From NCBI GenBank assembly GCA_045593405.1, contig JAZNWN010000020.1:1-54421 (forward strand): a stretch of 54,421 nucleotides of DNA. The letters are read 5' to 3'. Shown here in pieces: positions 37,535-45,119 of the stretch (position 1 is the first letter of the stretch; each line of letters starts with the position of its first letter). The notes beneath the pieces are model-generated. The model searched no databases and was not told where the DNA came from. It saw nothing but the letters and a program-made list of their open reading frames with translations. The DNA comes from UMGS1933 sp045593405. Lineage in GTDB: Bacteria > Bacillota > Clostridia > TANB77 > CAG-508. Made by a program: the position numbers and the translations under genes.

Positions 37535-37565
37535 GTAGGGGCCTGGGCGTCCTTAGGGCGACTCG
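37535..37565. repeat. GTAGGGG-type repeat
   Basis: GTAGGGGCCTGGGCG..CCTTAGGGCGACTCG is a degraded copy inside the T4SS transcription unit, close to the copy type at 8730. Confidence 0.65.
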
Positions 37566-37595
37566 AAAAAAGTTTTATTTAAGGAGGTAAGATTT

Positions 37596-38990
37596 ATGGA
37601 CGAAAACAATGTAAAAGGAGCAGAAGATTTAGCACAAAACGAAGAATTTAAAGAAAATGAAGAAAAAGAGCAAATTCAAGAAAATAGTAAATTAGATGAA
37701 CTTATACTAAAACAAACCGCGAATATTAAGATTGGACAGTCTATGGAAGTAATGAATACATTAGAGTTAGTAGGTATGGGAGATGGACAAGCTAAACTTA
37801 TGTATGGAGATATGGTATTAGGAATAGTACAAGATGGCAAAATTCAATACACCAATAATGCAAAAACACCAGAAGTTGAACAAATGCTTAAACAACTAAA
37901 TGAAGAACTTGAGCAAAAACAACAAATAGAACAAGAAGAACAACAAGAAAAAGATACTGGAGAAAGAGAAGAAGAAAAAGATATAGAAACAATAAAAGAT
38001 GATAATGAAAAACAGGAAGAACCAGAAGAAAAAGAAGAGGCTCAAGAACCAGAAAAAGAAGAGAATGCGGGAACTGAAATTAAAAGAGATTCTAACTGGA
38101 TAGAAATAAGAAGCGATAGAGAAATAGATGAAATGAGAACTTTTATTGGCGCAATAAAAAAAGAATATCCTCAACTTGGAGAAATAAATAGAACATTTAT
38201 AGCACCAGATAAAAATAATGCTAATTCATATAAATTATATGTACAAGGGAAACAGGGAAAAATACAAGAAGTTCCACTAGAAGCAACTGAGGGAGAAAAT
38301 CCTATGCACGAAAGAGTAACTACAATTCAAAATGATGGAACTAATGCCACACAGAAAACACCAATTCAATTACTAAAAATCAACAATAGAAATATGATAG
38401 CAATTTTTAATGGTGGAAGAACAACAACGAGTATTCATATTGCAAATAGATCAGATGGAGACAATTATACAAGTACAGAAATTTCTGCAATAGATTCTCA
38501 AAATAAATTACATGATCCAAATGAAGAAGTTAAAGAACAAGTTAGTAGTTCAAGAGGTCAACAACAAGAAGGTGATGAACAAGATAGAGCATATGCTACA
38601 ATAAAAAACTTTGAAAAACAAAATGTTCCAGATGAAATAAATCCTGAAAATGATCAAAATGGAATTGAAGCAACTGAGTTGGATGATTTTCCAACAGCAA
38701 TAGTAGATGCATTAAAAGATAGTTTAACCAATGTATTTAGAGATAAAAATATAACTGTATCAAAAGAAGCGATTGAAGAAATGGCTGTATCTATTGTAGA
38801 AGGAAAAGACTTTAAAGATGCTGTTATAGAAGGAATGGAAATAGAAGAACAAGCAGGAAGAATACCACCAGATTCAGCTGAAAGAGTAGGGTCAAACATT
38901 AGTGATACTATAACACATGACGATCCAATAGAAGAACCAGAACAAGAAAATGAAGGTCCTCAACCAGGAGGTAGAAGAAGAGGATATTAA
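37596..38990 (+). CDS. Acidic soluble protein of the T4SS locus, unknown function
   Basis: This 464-residue protein has no signal peptide or membrane helix. Its N-terminal ~120 residues include a compact region (NIKIGQSMEVMNTLELVGMG, KLMYGDMVLGIV). A strongly Glu/Gln-rich, probably disordered or coiled-coil segment occupies ~115-160. A central beta-rich part (SNWIEI.SDREID, LYVQGKQGKIQEV, NRNMIAIFNGGRT) is followed by a helical part (TAIVDALKDSLTNVF) and the basic end GGRRRGY. AAGGAGG lies nine bases upstream. It is the last gene before the T4SS terminator. Its place suggests a regulator, chaperone or secreted substrate, but nothing in the sequence decides this. Confidence 0.6.
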   Translation: MDENNVKGAEDLAQNEEFKENEEKEQIQENSKLDELILKQTANIKIGQSMEVMNTLELVGMGDGQAKLMYGDMVLGIVQDGKIQYTNNAKTPEVEQMLKQLNEELEQKQQIEQEEQQEKDTGEREEEKDIETIKDDNEKQEEPEEKEEAQEPEKEENAGTEIKRDSNWIEIRSDREIDEMRTFIGAIKKEYPQLGEINRTFIAPDKNNANSYKLYVQGKQGKIQEVPLEATEGENPMHERVTTIQNDGTNATQKTPIQLLKINNRNMIAIFNGGRTTTSIHIANRSDGDNYTSTEISAIDSQNKLHDPNEEVKEQVSSSRGQQQEGDEQDRAYATIKNFEKQNVPDEINPENDQNGIEATELDDFPTAIVDALKDSLTNVFRDKNITVSKEAIEEMAVSIVEGKDFKDAVIEGMEIEEQAGRIPPDSAERVGSNISDTITHDDPIEEPEQENEGPQPGGRRRGY

Positions 38991-38994
38991 AATA

Positions 38995-39022
38995 AAAAGT
39001 CAAGAGAAATCTTGACTTTTTT
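38995..39022 (+). terminator. Terminator of the T4SS core operon
   Basis: AAAAGTCAAGA and TCTTGACTTTT form a perfect stem ending in TTTTTT. Confidence 0.9.
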
Positions 39023-39048
39023 GCTGTTTCAGAAGAATGGAATATTCT

Positions 39049-39082
39049 TTAAAATATATAATCCCGACGAGATTTGGTGGAT
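39049..39082. repeat. Fragment of structured repeat B (right arm only)
   Basis: AAAATATATAATCCCGACGAG followed by ATTTGGTGG matches the right end of the elements at 3880 and 43075. No left arm is found nearby. Confidence 0.6.
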
Positions 39083-39106
39083 GTCAAACAAAAAAATAAA
39101 AAAATA

Positions 39107-39135
39107 TTGTAACTTTTCCTTTGGTGTGATAATAT
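39107..39135 (+). promoter_or_regulatory. Possible sigma-A promoter
   Basis: TTGTAA (39107-39112) and TAATAT (39130-39135) are 17 bases apart, upstream of the GT-C-like gene at 39167. Confidence 0.5.
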
Positions 39136-39166
39136 AATGCTAGAATAAAAAAAGGGGTAATAACAT

Positions 39167-40786
39167 ATGGAACTAGATAAAAAAACAAGAATTAAATTTA
39201 ATATTATAGCAATAATTTCAATAATAATATTTGCATTTGCAATATCACCAAAAACATTGCAAAATGACACATATTACACAATAGAAATAGGGAAATATAT
39301 ACTAGAAAATGGAATAACAATGCAAGATCCATTTTCATGGCACGATATAGCATATACATTCCCACATTGGGTATATGATGTTTTTATTTATTTTATTTAT
39401 AGCATAGGAGGGCATTTAGGAATATACATATCAACTATAGTTCTTACAGCAATTCTTGGACTAGTTATGTATGCTACAAGTGATAAATTAACAAAAAATA
39501 AACCACTAGCATTTATACTTACAATAGTAGGATTATTTTTATTAAAAAATTATATGGCAGCAAGAGCTCAATTAATAACATTTATATTATTTGCACTAGA
39601 ATTATTATTTATAGAAAGCTTTTTAGAAACAAAGAAAAAAAGGTATGTGTTAGGATTGATATTAATACCAATATTAATTGCTAACCTTCATGCAGCAGTT
39701 TTCTATTTTTACTTTATACTATATATGCCATATATAGCAGAATATTTAATAAGTCTGTTTATTAAATATATAAATAATACACCAGAAAGAAAAATAATAG
39801 CTTTAAATAAAAAAATACAAAAATGTACAAATGAGAAAAAATCAGAAAAATTAAATAATGAATTATTAAAATGGGAGGGAATTTCTAACAAAGAGAAAAA
39901 AGAACAAGAACCATATAAAATTAGAATCACACATAAAAAAACAACAAAATGGTTAATATTAATAATGATAATATGCTTATTTACAGGTTTTTTAACTCCA
40001 CAAATAACAGAACCATACACGCATTTATATAGATTAATGCAAGGAAATAGCACTCAAAATATAAGCGAACACTTACCACTAACATTAGTTGATAATATAA
40101 AATATGCATGTGTATTGATCTTCTTTTTAGCAATTTTGATATTTACAGATATAAAAATTAGATTATGTGATTTGTTTATGCTTGGTGGATTAACACTTTT
40201 GACATTTATGACCAGAAGACAAGAGTCTATGTTTGTTATAATATGCTTACCAATATTTGCTAGATTAGTAACAGCTTTTTTAAATAAATATGATAAAAAA
40301 GCAATAGAAAAAACAGCAAAAGTAATGACAAGTGTATGTGGGGTAATTTGTACTATTTCTATAGTATTAATATTGAGTATGTTTATGTACAATACTAGAT
40401 ATAAAGATGATTATGTTAGTGAATCTTCTTATCCAGTACAAGCATCTGATTGGATATTAGAAAACTTAGATTTAAATGAAATAAAATTATATAATGAATA
40501 TAACTTTGGAAGTTATTTATTACATAGAGGAATACCTGTGTTTATAGATTCTAGATGTGATTTATATACACCAGAATTTAATGAAGGAGTAAACGTATTC
40601 AATGACTTCTTAAAAATATCTGGATTAAGTACTAAAGATTTAGAAGGAATGTTTGATAAGTATGGATTTACACATTTTATAGTAAATTCTAAAGCAAAAC
40701 TTACAATATATTTTGATGCAAAACCAGATGAATATAAAGTAGTTTATAGTGATGATTATTTCTACATTTATGAAAAAAACATTTAA
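39167..40786 (+). CDS. Polytopic membrane protein, GT-C glycosyltransferase-like
   Basis: This 539-residue protein has roughly ten membrane helices between residues 8 and ~405, then a ~130-residue C-terminal soluble domain (SDWILENLDLNEIKLYNEYN, GIPVFIDSRCDLYTPEF). The first loop carries QNDTYYTIEIGKYILENG and DPFSWHDIAYTFPHWVYD, with an acidic residue after the first helix, as in GT-C lipid-linked-sugar glycosyltransferases such as the PMT/ArnT-like group. A Lys-rich cytoplasmic loop lies at ~200-260. This family is frequent and uncharacterised in Clostridia. The acceptor and sugar are unknown. AAAGGGG precedes the ATG. Confidence 0.6.
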   Translation: MELDKKTRIKFNIIAIISIIIFAFAISPKTLQNDTYYTIEIGKYILENGITMQDPFSWHDIAYTFPHWVYDVFIYFIYSIGGHLGIYISTIVLTAILGLVMYATSDKLTKNKPLAFILTIVGLFLLKNYMAARAQLITFILFALELLFIESFLETKKKRYVLGLILIPILIANLHAAVFYFYFILYMPYIAEYLISLFIKYINNTPERKIIALNKKIQKCTNEKKSEKLNNELLKWEGISNKEKKEQEPYKIRITHKKTTKWLILIMIICLFTGFLTPQITEPYTHLYRLMQGNSTQNISEHLPLTLVDNIKYACVLIFFLAILIFTDIKIRLCDLFMLGGLTLLTFMTRRQESMFVIICLPIFARLVTAFLNKYDKKAIEKTAKVMTSVCGVICTISIVLILSMFMYNTRYKDDYVSESSYPVQASDWILENLDLNEIKLYNEYNFGSYLLHRGIPVFIDSRCDLYTPEFNEGVNVFNDFLKISGLSTKDLEGMFDKYGFTHFIVNSKAKLTIYFDAKPDEYKVVYSDDYFYIYEKNI

Positions 40787-40794
40787 AATTAATT

Positions 40795-40819
40795 GTAGGG
40801 GCAGGGATTGCTCTGTCCA
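40795..40819. repeat. GTAGGGG-type repeat before lspA
   Basis: GTAGGGGCAGGGATTGCTCTG is an imperfect palindrome directly between the GT-C-like gene and lspA. Confidence 0.55.
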
Positions 40820-40838
40820 CCATAAAGAAGGATATAAA

Positions 40839-41307
40839 ATGATGCTTTTAATAGGTTTATCAATAATTTTAATAGACCAAACAATTAAAACAATAGTAAG
40901 TATAAATATGCCTTATGGTACAAGTATAGGAAATTATATAAAAATAATAAATGTATCAAATACTGGAATGGCATATAGTATACGGAAAAAATAACCCAAT
41001 AATAATAACTATAGTAAGTAGTATTATTATATATATATTATTGAGATATTTAATTAAAGATTACAAAAACACAACTACTGAGTTAAAAATATTTTTAATA
41101 CTAGTAATTAGTGGAGGAACAAGTAATCTAATAGATAGAATATTTAGAGGATATGTAATAGATTATATTGATATAAATGCAATATTTAGCTATCCAATAT
41201 TTAATATAGCAGATATAAGTGTAGTAATAGGAGTTATTTTTATTATAGGACATGTAATAATAAAAACCATAAAAAATAGGAGAATTCTTGAAAGTGGAAA
41301 GATATAA
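40839..41307 (+). CDS. lspA: Lipoprotein signal peptidase LspA, read through a +1 frameshift at CGGA
   Basis: Skipping one base at 40983 gives a 155-residue, four-helix aspartyl protease that removes signal peptides from prolipoproteins. The motifs run across the shift: DQTIKTIV (family D-Q-x-x-K), NTGMAYSIGKNN with the conserved NTGxA, then SGGTSNLIDRIFRGYVIDYID and YPIFNIADI. The two catalytic Asp residues are those of NLIDR and FNIAD. The start is the ATG at 40839 with GAAGG seven bases upstream. The zero frame ends at 40994, before either catalytic residue, so the shift is required for an essential-type activity. It overlaps the next gene by 20 bases. Confidence 0.88.
40983..40986 (+). 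other. CGGA +1 recoding site 6 (lspA)
   Basis: The zero frame reads AGT ATA CGG then A. Skipping the C gives ATA GGA AAA AAT and joins NTGMAYSI to the second half of LspA. Confidence 0.82.
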
Positions 41308-42196
41308 TGTATCAGATGAAAGTTGTAGATTAGATAAATATATAGCTGAAAAAAATAAAGATTTATCTAGAGCAATTATTCAAAAATTAATTTCAGAAGA
41401 AAAGATTTTAGTGAATGGGAAAAAAACAAAAAATTCATATAAAGTAAATCCTGGAGATATTGTTACTATAGAAAATATAGAGGCAAAAGAAGATACTTAT
41501 TTAAAGCCTCAAAAAATGGATTTAGACGTTATTTTCGAAGATGATGACATAATTATAGTAAATAAAGAAAAAGGGATTGTAATGCATCCTGGTAATGGAA
41601 ATCCTGATGGTACACTTGCAAATGCAATTTTAGAAAGATGTAAAGACAGTTTATCTGGAATAGGGGGAACCATAAGACCGGGAATAGTACATAGAATAGA
41701 TAAAGATACATCTGGATTAGTAATAATTGCAAAAAATGATAATTCACATATAAAAATAAGTAAACAAATACAAGAAAGAAAAGTAAGTAAAACTTATATT
41801 GCATTAGTTAGAGGTCTTATAAAGGAAAATGAAGCCACAATAAATATGCCAATAGGAAGAAGTACAAAAGACAGAAAAAAAATGGCAGTAACTAAAAATG
41901 GAAAAGAAGCAATAACACATTTTAAAGTATTAAAAAGATATGATGGATTTACTTTATTAGAAGTAAAAATAGAGACAGGAAGAACACATCAAATAAGAGT
42001 ACATATGGCAGAAATTGGTTATCCAATAGTAGGAGATGAAGTATATTCAAATGGAAAAAATCCATTTGGTGTAAGAGGACAAATGCTGCACGCAGCAAAG
42101 TTAGAATTTGCTCACCCAGCAACAAACGAAGCATTAACATTTGAAGCACCATTGCCAGAGTATTTCCAAAAAGTTTTGAATCAGTTAGAAGTATAA
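41288..42196 (+). CDS. rluD: Large-subunit pseudouridine synthase, RluD/RluA family
   Basis: This 302-residue enzyme isomerises uridine in rRNA (and possibly tRNA). The N-terminal S4 domain is at ~10-70 (CRLDKYIAEKNKDLSRAIIQ, then KKTKNSYKVNPGD). The catalytic motif HRIDKDTSGLVIIAKN at ~132 contains the nucleophilic Asp. GRTHQIRVHMAEIGYPIVGD at ~228 is the family motif III. The start is TTG at 41288 with GGAG five bases upstream, inside the end of lspA; lspA followed by rluD is a widespread arrangement in Firmicutes. Assignment to RluD rather than RluA or RluC is by context. Confidence 0.9.
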   Translation: MKVERYNVSDESCRLDKYIAEKNKDLSRAIIQKLISEEKILVNGKKTKNSYKVNPGDIVTIENIEAKEDTYLKPQKMDLDVIFEDDDIIIVNKEKGIVMHPGNGNPDGTLANAILERCKDSLSGIGGTIRPGIVHRIDKDTSGLVIIAKNDNSHIKISKQIQERKVSKTYIALVRGLIKENEATINMPIGRSTKDRKKMAVTKNGKEAITHFKVLKRYDGFTLLEVKIETGRTHQIRVHMAEIGYPIVGDEVYSNGKNPFGVRGQMLHAAKLEFAHPATNEALTFEAPLPEYFQKVLNQLEV

Positions 42197-42200
42197 TATT

Positions 42201-42223
42201 GTAGGGGCGATTTTTATCGCCCG
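42201..42223. repeat. GTAGGGG-type palindrome after rluD
   Basis: GGGGCGAT and ATCGCCC flank TTTT. It is followed by TTCTTCGAAGAA, as at 9697. The hairpin sits just after the rluD stop and could act as a terminator, although no T run follows it. Confidence 0.7.
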
Positions 42224-42326
42224 TTCTTCGAAGAAATACTGCAATCTTCTTAGAATAGGAAGGACAGAGTTTGGATATACAATATTTATATAAATTAAAA
42301 ATAAATAGAATATAAAGGAAAAATTT

Positions 42327-43052
42327 ATGGAAGAAGAAATTCGTTTACAAAAATACTTGGCAAGCATGGGAATAGCCTCAAGGAGAAAATGTGAAGAATA
42401 CATAGTCCAAGGAAAAGTAAAAATAAATGGGGAAACAGTGAGAGAATTGGGGATAAAGGTAAACCCAAATAATGTAAAAATTGAATTTAATGGCAAGGAA
42501 ATAAAAAATAAAAATGAGCCACACACATATATATTACTAAACAAACCAATAGATTATGTAACAACAGTAAAAGACCAATTTGGAAGAAATTCAGTTTTAG
42601 ATTTAATAAAAACAGATAAAAGAATAGTACCAGTAGGAAGATTAGATATGTACACATCAGGTGCATTAATATTAACAGACGATGGCGACTTTATTTACAA
42701 AATAACTCATCCTAAACACGAAATAACAAAAACATATACAGTAACATTAAAAGGAATCCCAAGTAAAGAAGAAATAAAAAAACTAGAAAATGGTGTAGAT
42801 ATTGGGGGATTTGTAACAAGTAAAGCCAAGGTAAAAATATTAAAAATAGACGAAGAAGCGGGGAAATCAAGATTAGAAATTACAATCCATGAAGGAAAAA
42901 ATAGACAAGTAAGAAAAATGTGTGAGGCAATTAACAAAAAGGTGCTAGCACTCCATAGAAGTAAAATAGGAAGCATTGGAGTAAAAGACCTAAAAATAGG
43001 AACATGGAGATACTTGACTTCAAAAGAAGTAGCCATATTACTGAAAGAGTGA
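42327..43052 (+). CDS. rluB: rRNA pseudouridine synthase, RsuA/RluB family
   Basis: The 241-residue protein has an N-terminal S4 domain (IRLQKYLASMGIASRRKCEE) and an RsuA/RluB catalytic domain. YILLNKPIDYVTTVKD and the motif VGRLDMYTSGALILTDDGDF at ~98 contain the catalytic Asp. IHEGKNRQVRKMCEAI at ~190 is also characteristic. RluB modifies the 23S rRNA A-site region and RsuA modifies 16S; Gram-positive single copies are usually RluB-like. It ends in TGA, one of the genes showing that TGA is a normal stop here. Confidence 0.92.
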   Translation: MEEEIRLQKYLASMGIASRRKCEEYIVQGKVKINGETVRELGIKVNPNNVKIEFNGKEIKNKNEPHTYILLNKPIDYVTTVKDQFGRNSVLDLIKTDKRIVPVGRLDMYTSGALILTDDGDFIYKITHPKHEITKTYTVTLKGIPSKEEIKKLENGVDIGGFVTSKAKVKILKIDEEAGKSRLEITIHEGKNRQVRKMCEAINKKVLALHRSKIGSIGVKDLKIGTWRYLTSKEVAILLKE

Positions 43053-43074
43053 TTTTAATTAATGGTAGAAAGTA

Positions 43075-43214
43075 GCCAAACGCAGGGGCTTATATATTTT
43101 ATTTTAGAATGATTCCAGGGTGACCGCCGTAGAAAATGTATGAACAAAGTGAATTACATTTTCTAGGATGGGGCAGTGAAAAAAATAAAACATATAACCC
43201 CAACGAGATTTGGC
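43075..43214. repeat. Structured repeat B, copy 2 (~140 nt)
   Basis: GCCAAA (43075-43080) pairs with TTTGGC, then GGGG plus TTATATATTTT pairs with AAAACATATAA plus CCCC. The inner hairpin has arms TAGAAAATGTA (43130-43140) and TACATTTTCTA (43155-43165). It ends 40 bases before the S1-domain gene. The interior is almost identical to copy 3. Confidence 0.72.
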
Positions 43215-43254
43215 GGACTGCAAAAATACAAAAGAAAAGGTGTGATAAAATTAT

Positions 43255-43740
43255 ATGATAAAATACATGCCAACAAATTGGAACGAAGACCTAAAACAAG
43301 GAGACATAGTAAAAGGCACGGTTACAAATATTAAGCCTTATGGAGCATTTATACAGCTTGAAGGAGGAACAACAGGTCTTTTACATATAGAAGATATTTC
43401 AGTTGCAAGAATAAAATCTCCATATGAAAGATTAAATATTGGACAAAATATAAAAACTATGATAAAATCAATAGATAGTAAAAACAAAAGAATACTTTTA
43501 ACATATAAAGAGTTACTTGGAACTTGGGAAGAAAATGCAAAAGATATTTCATCAGGAATGATTTTACAAGGGACAGCAAGGGAAGTAGAAAAATTTAATA
43601 ATGGAATATTTATTGAATTAAAACCTAATTTAGTAGGCCTTGCAGATTACAAACCAGATATTAAATATGGACAAGATGTAGAAGTATATGTAAAAAAAAT
43701 AATACCAGAAAAGAAAAAAATAAAGTTGAAAATTATTTAA
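43255..43740 (+). CDS. S1-domain RNA-binding protein
   Basis: This 161-residue protein has one canonical S1 (OB) domain at ~15-80 (GDIVKGTVTNIKPYGAFIQL, then GTTGLLHIEDIS). A second, weaker S1-like half lies at ~95-160 (GMILQGTAREVEKFNNGIFI, NLVGLADYKPDI). Small S1 proteins in Firmicutes bind RNA or ribosomes; no catalytic domain is present. The start at 43255 has AAAGGTGTGAT upstream. The gene lies between two copies of structured repeat B and has no obvious partner. Confidence 0.75.
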   Translation: MIKYMPTNWNEDLKQGDIVKGTVTNIKPYGAFIQLEGGTTGLLHIEDISVARIKSPYERLNIGQNIKTMIKSIDSKNKRILLTYKELLGTWEENAKDISSGMILQGTAREVEKFNNGIFIELKPNLVGLADYKPDIKYGQDVEVYVKKIIPEKKKIKLKII

Positions 43741-43784
43741 CAAACCGTGTACCGGAGTTTAAGATAATTTTTACATTGATAAAA

Positions 43785-43929
43785 CAGCCAAACGCAGGAG
43801 CTTATATATTTTATTTTGTGAGCGACTCCGCGGTGACCGCCGTAGAAAATGTATGAACAAAGTGAATTACATTTTCTAGGATGGGGCAGCGAAAAAAATA
43901 AAATATATAACTCCGACGAGATTTGGCTG
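43785..43929. repeat. Structured repeat B, copy 3 (~145 nt)
   Basis: The outer stem is CAGCCAAA (43785-43792) with TTTGGCTG (43922-43929), where copy 1 has CCGCCAAA and TTTGGCGG. The next stem has GGAG pairing with CTCC, where copies 1 and 2 have GGGG with CCCC. Both are compensatory changes. It ends 35 bases before the winged-helix gene. Confidence 0.75.
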
Positions 43930-43964
43930 AATGCAAAGAGAAACAAGAAAGGTGGTAAAAGCTT

Positions 43965-44900
43965 ATGGTATCAGACGAAGAAATAAAAACGGAGGTATCT
44001 CCATTTGCAATGAGAGAAGGAGAAATAAAAACATTTGATGGAAAAGATGGATATGTATCAATGAATCAAATAATTAATAAAATAAATGTTGGACATATTA
44101 CAGATATTCATTTTAAAATATTAGAATTAGTAAATAAATTTGAATTTATAACTTCAAGACAGTTGTTTCAACTTTTAGAAGAGCAAGGAGAAGATATAAA
44201 ATCACAAGATAAATTAAACAATAAATTAGAGCAATTGGTAAAAACAAAAATATTAACTAGATATTTCTTTACAGCAGAAGAAGGAAAAGGAATATATAGA
44301 ATATATTGCTTAGAAAAGATGGGTAAATATTTATTAAATTCTAGAGGGATTGAATGTAAATGGCAACCAACAGATAACACAAAACCAGTTGGAATGATAA
44401 AGAAAAGATTAGCTGGAAACCAAATTATAATTGCTTATTTAAGAAAAGTAAATGCTTTTGATAGTTATGAAGTAAAACCTAGTATTACAGCTAAAATGAC
44501 GGGTAAAGTATTTAAAGCACAAGGAGCAATAAAAATAACTAAAGGTGGAAAATCAATTAGTTTACTATTTGAAGTAGTAAGAAGAGAAGACGATTGGAAA
44601 AAGAAATTAGTAGAAAGAATGAGATTATATAAAGACTTTTATGAGAATTTTGTACAGTTTGATTCTGGATATGAAATAAAACCACAAATAGTAGTTGTAT
44701 GTGAAGACGACAGGCATATGGTAGAGGCATTTAAAGAAATAATAACAAATGGACTAGAAATAAAGGGGATTAAAATATGCTTCACAACAGACTTAAGACA
44801 AAATGATACACATTTAAGTAAAAGTTTAGTAGAATTTAAAATAGATGAAGAAACAAATAAATACAAAGTTGAAACATTAGAATTAAAAATATTAGAATAA
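43965..44900 (+). CDS. Winged-helix protein with replication-relaxation/nuclease-like domain, T4SS-associated
   Basis: The 311-residue protein has a winged helix-turn-helix at ~40-125 (HFKILELVNKFEFITSRQLF, LEQLVKTKILTRYFF). An alpha/beta domain follows at ~135-260 with AQGAIKITKGGKSISLLFEV and a basic helix (KKKLVERMRLYKDFY). The layout is that of Firmicute replication-relaxation-like proteins found beside T4SS coupling genes, in which a PD-(D/E)xK-like fold follows the DNA-binding domain. Here the Asp normally preceding the strand is Gly (QGAI), so nuclease activity is doubtful. AAGGTGG lies upstream. It may be the DNA-recognition partner or regulator of the system; this is inference. Confidence 0.5.
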   Translation: MVSDEEIKTEVSPFAMREGEIKTFDGKDGYVSMNQIINKINVGHITDIHFKILELVNKFEFITSRQLFQLLEEQGEDIKSQDKLNNKLEQLVKTKILTRYFFTAEEGKGIYRIYCLEKMGKYLLNSRGIECKWQPTDNTKPVGMIKKRLAGNQIIIAYLRKVNAFDSYEVKPSITAKMTGKVFKAQGAIKITKGGKSISLLFEVVRREDDWKKKLVERMRLYKDFYENFVQFDSGYEIKPQIVVVCEDDRHMVEAFKEIITNGLEIKGIKICFTTDLRQNDTHLSKSLVEFKIDEETNKYKVETLELKILE

Positions 44901-44905
44901 AGGAT

Positions 44906-44974
44906 GTAGGGGCGCAGACCAAGCGCCCCTAAAATAATTAAATGCAAATGTTGTAGGGGAGATTTCAATCGCCT
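44906..44974. repeat. Two GTAGGGG-type palindromes
   Basis: The copy at 44906-44930 pairs AGGGGCGC with GCGCCCCT around AGACCAA. The copy at 44953-44974 is a weaker one with GGCGATT/AATCGCC-like arms. Confidence 0.7.
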
Positions 44975-45016
44975 GTTAATTTTAAAAAAGGCATAATTAA
45001 AAGATATTCACACAAA

Positions 45017-45045
45017 TTGACATAAAATACAAATAATGGTATAAT
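45017..45045 (+). promoter_or_regulatory. Sigma-A promoter of the Cys-rich gene
   Basis: TTGACA (45017-45022) and TATAAT (45040-45045) have an ideal 17-base spacer. The leader carries a GAAGGGC/GCCCTTC hairpin at about 45072-45090. Confidence 0.8.
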
Positions 45046-45119
45046 ATTTATGTAATCATTTTTTTTGATTAGGAAGGGCTCTTGCCCTTCTAAAACATTT
45101 GTCTTAGGGAGGCATCATA

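Noticed and set aside
5690..40986. Calling the six interrupted genes pseudogenes or random sequencing errors
   Set aside because: All six breaks have the same CGGA form and phase, the downstream halves are intact with no extra stops, and lspA and PrgI-like functions would be expected to be needed. A systematic artefact is still possible and is stated as such.
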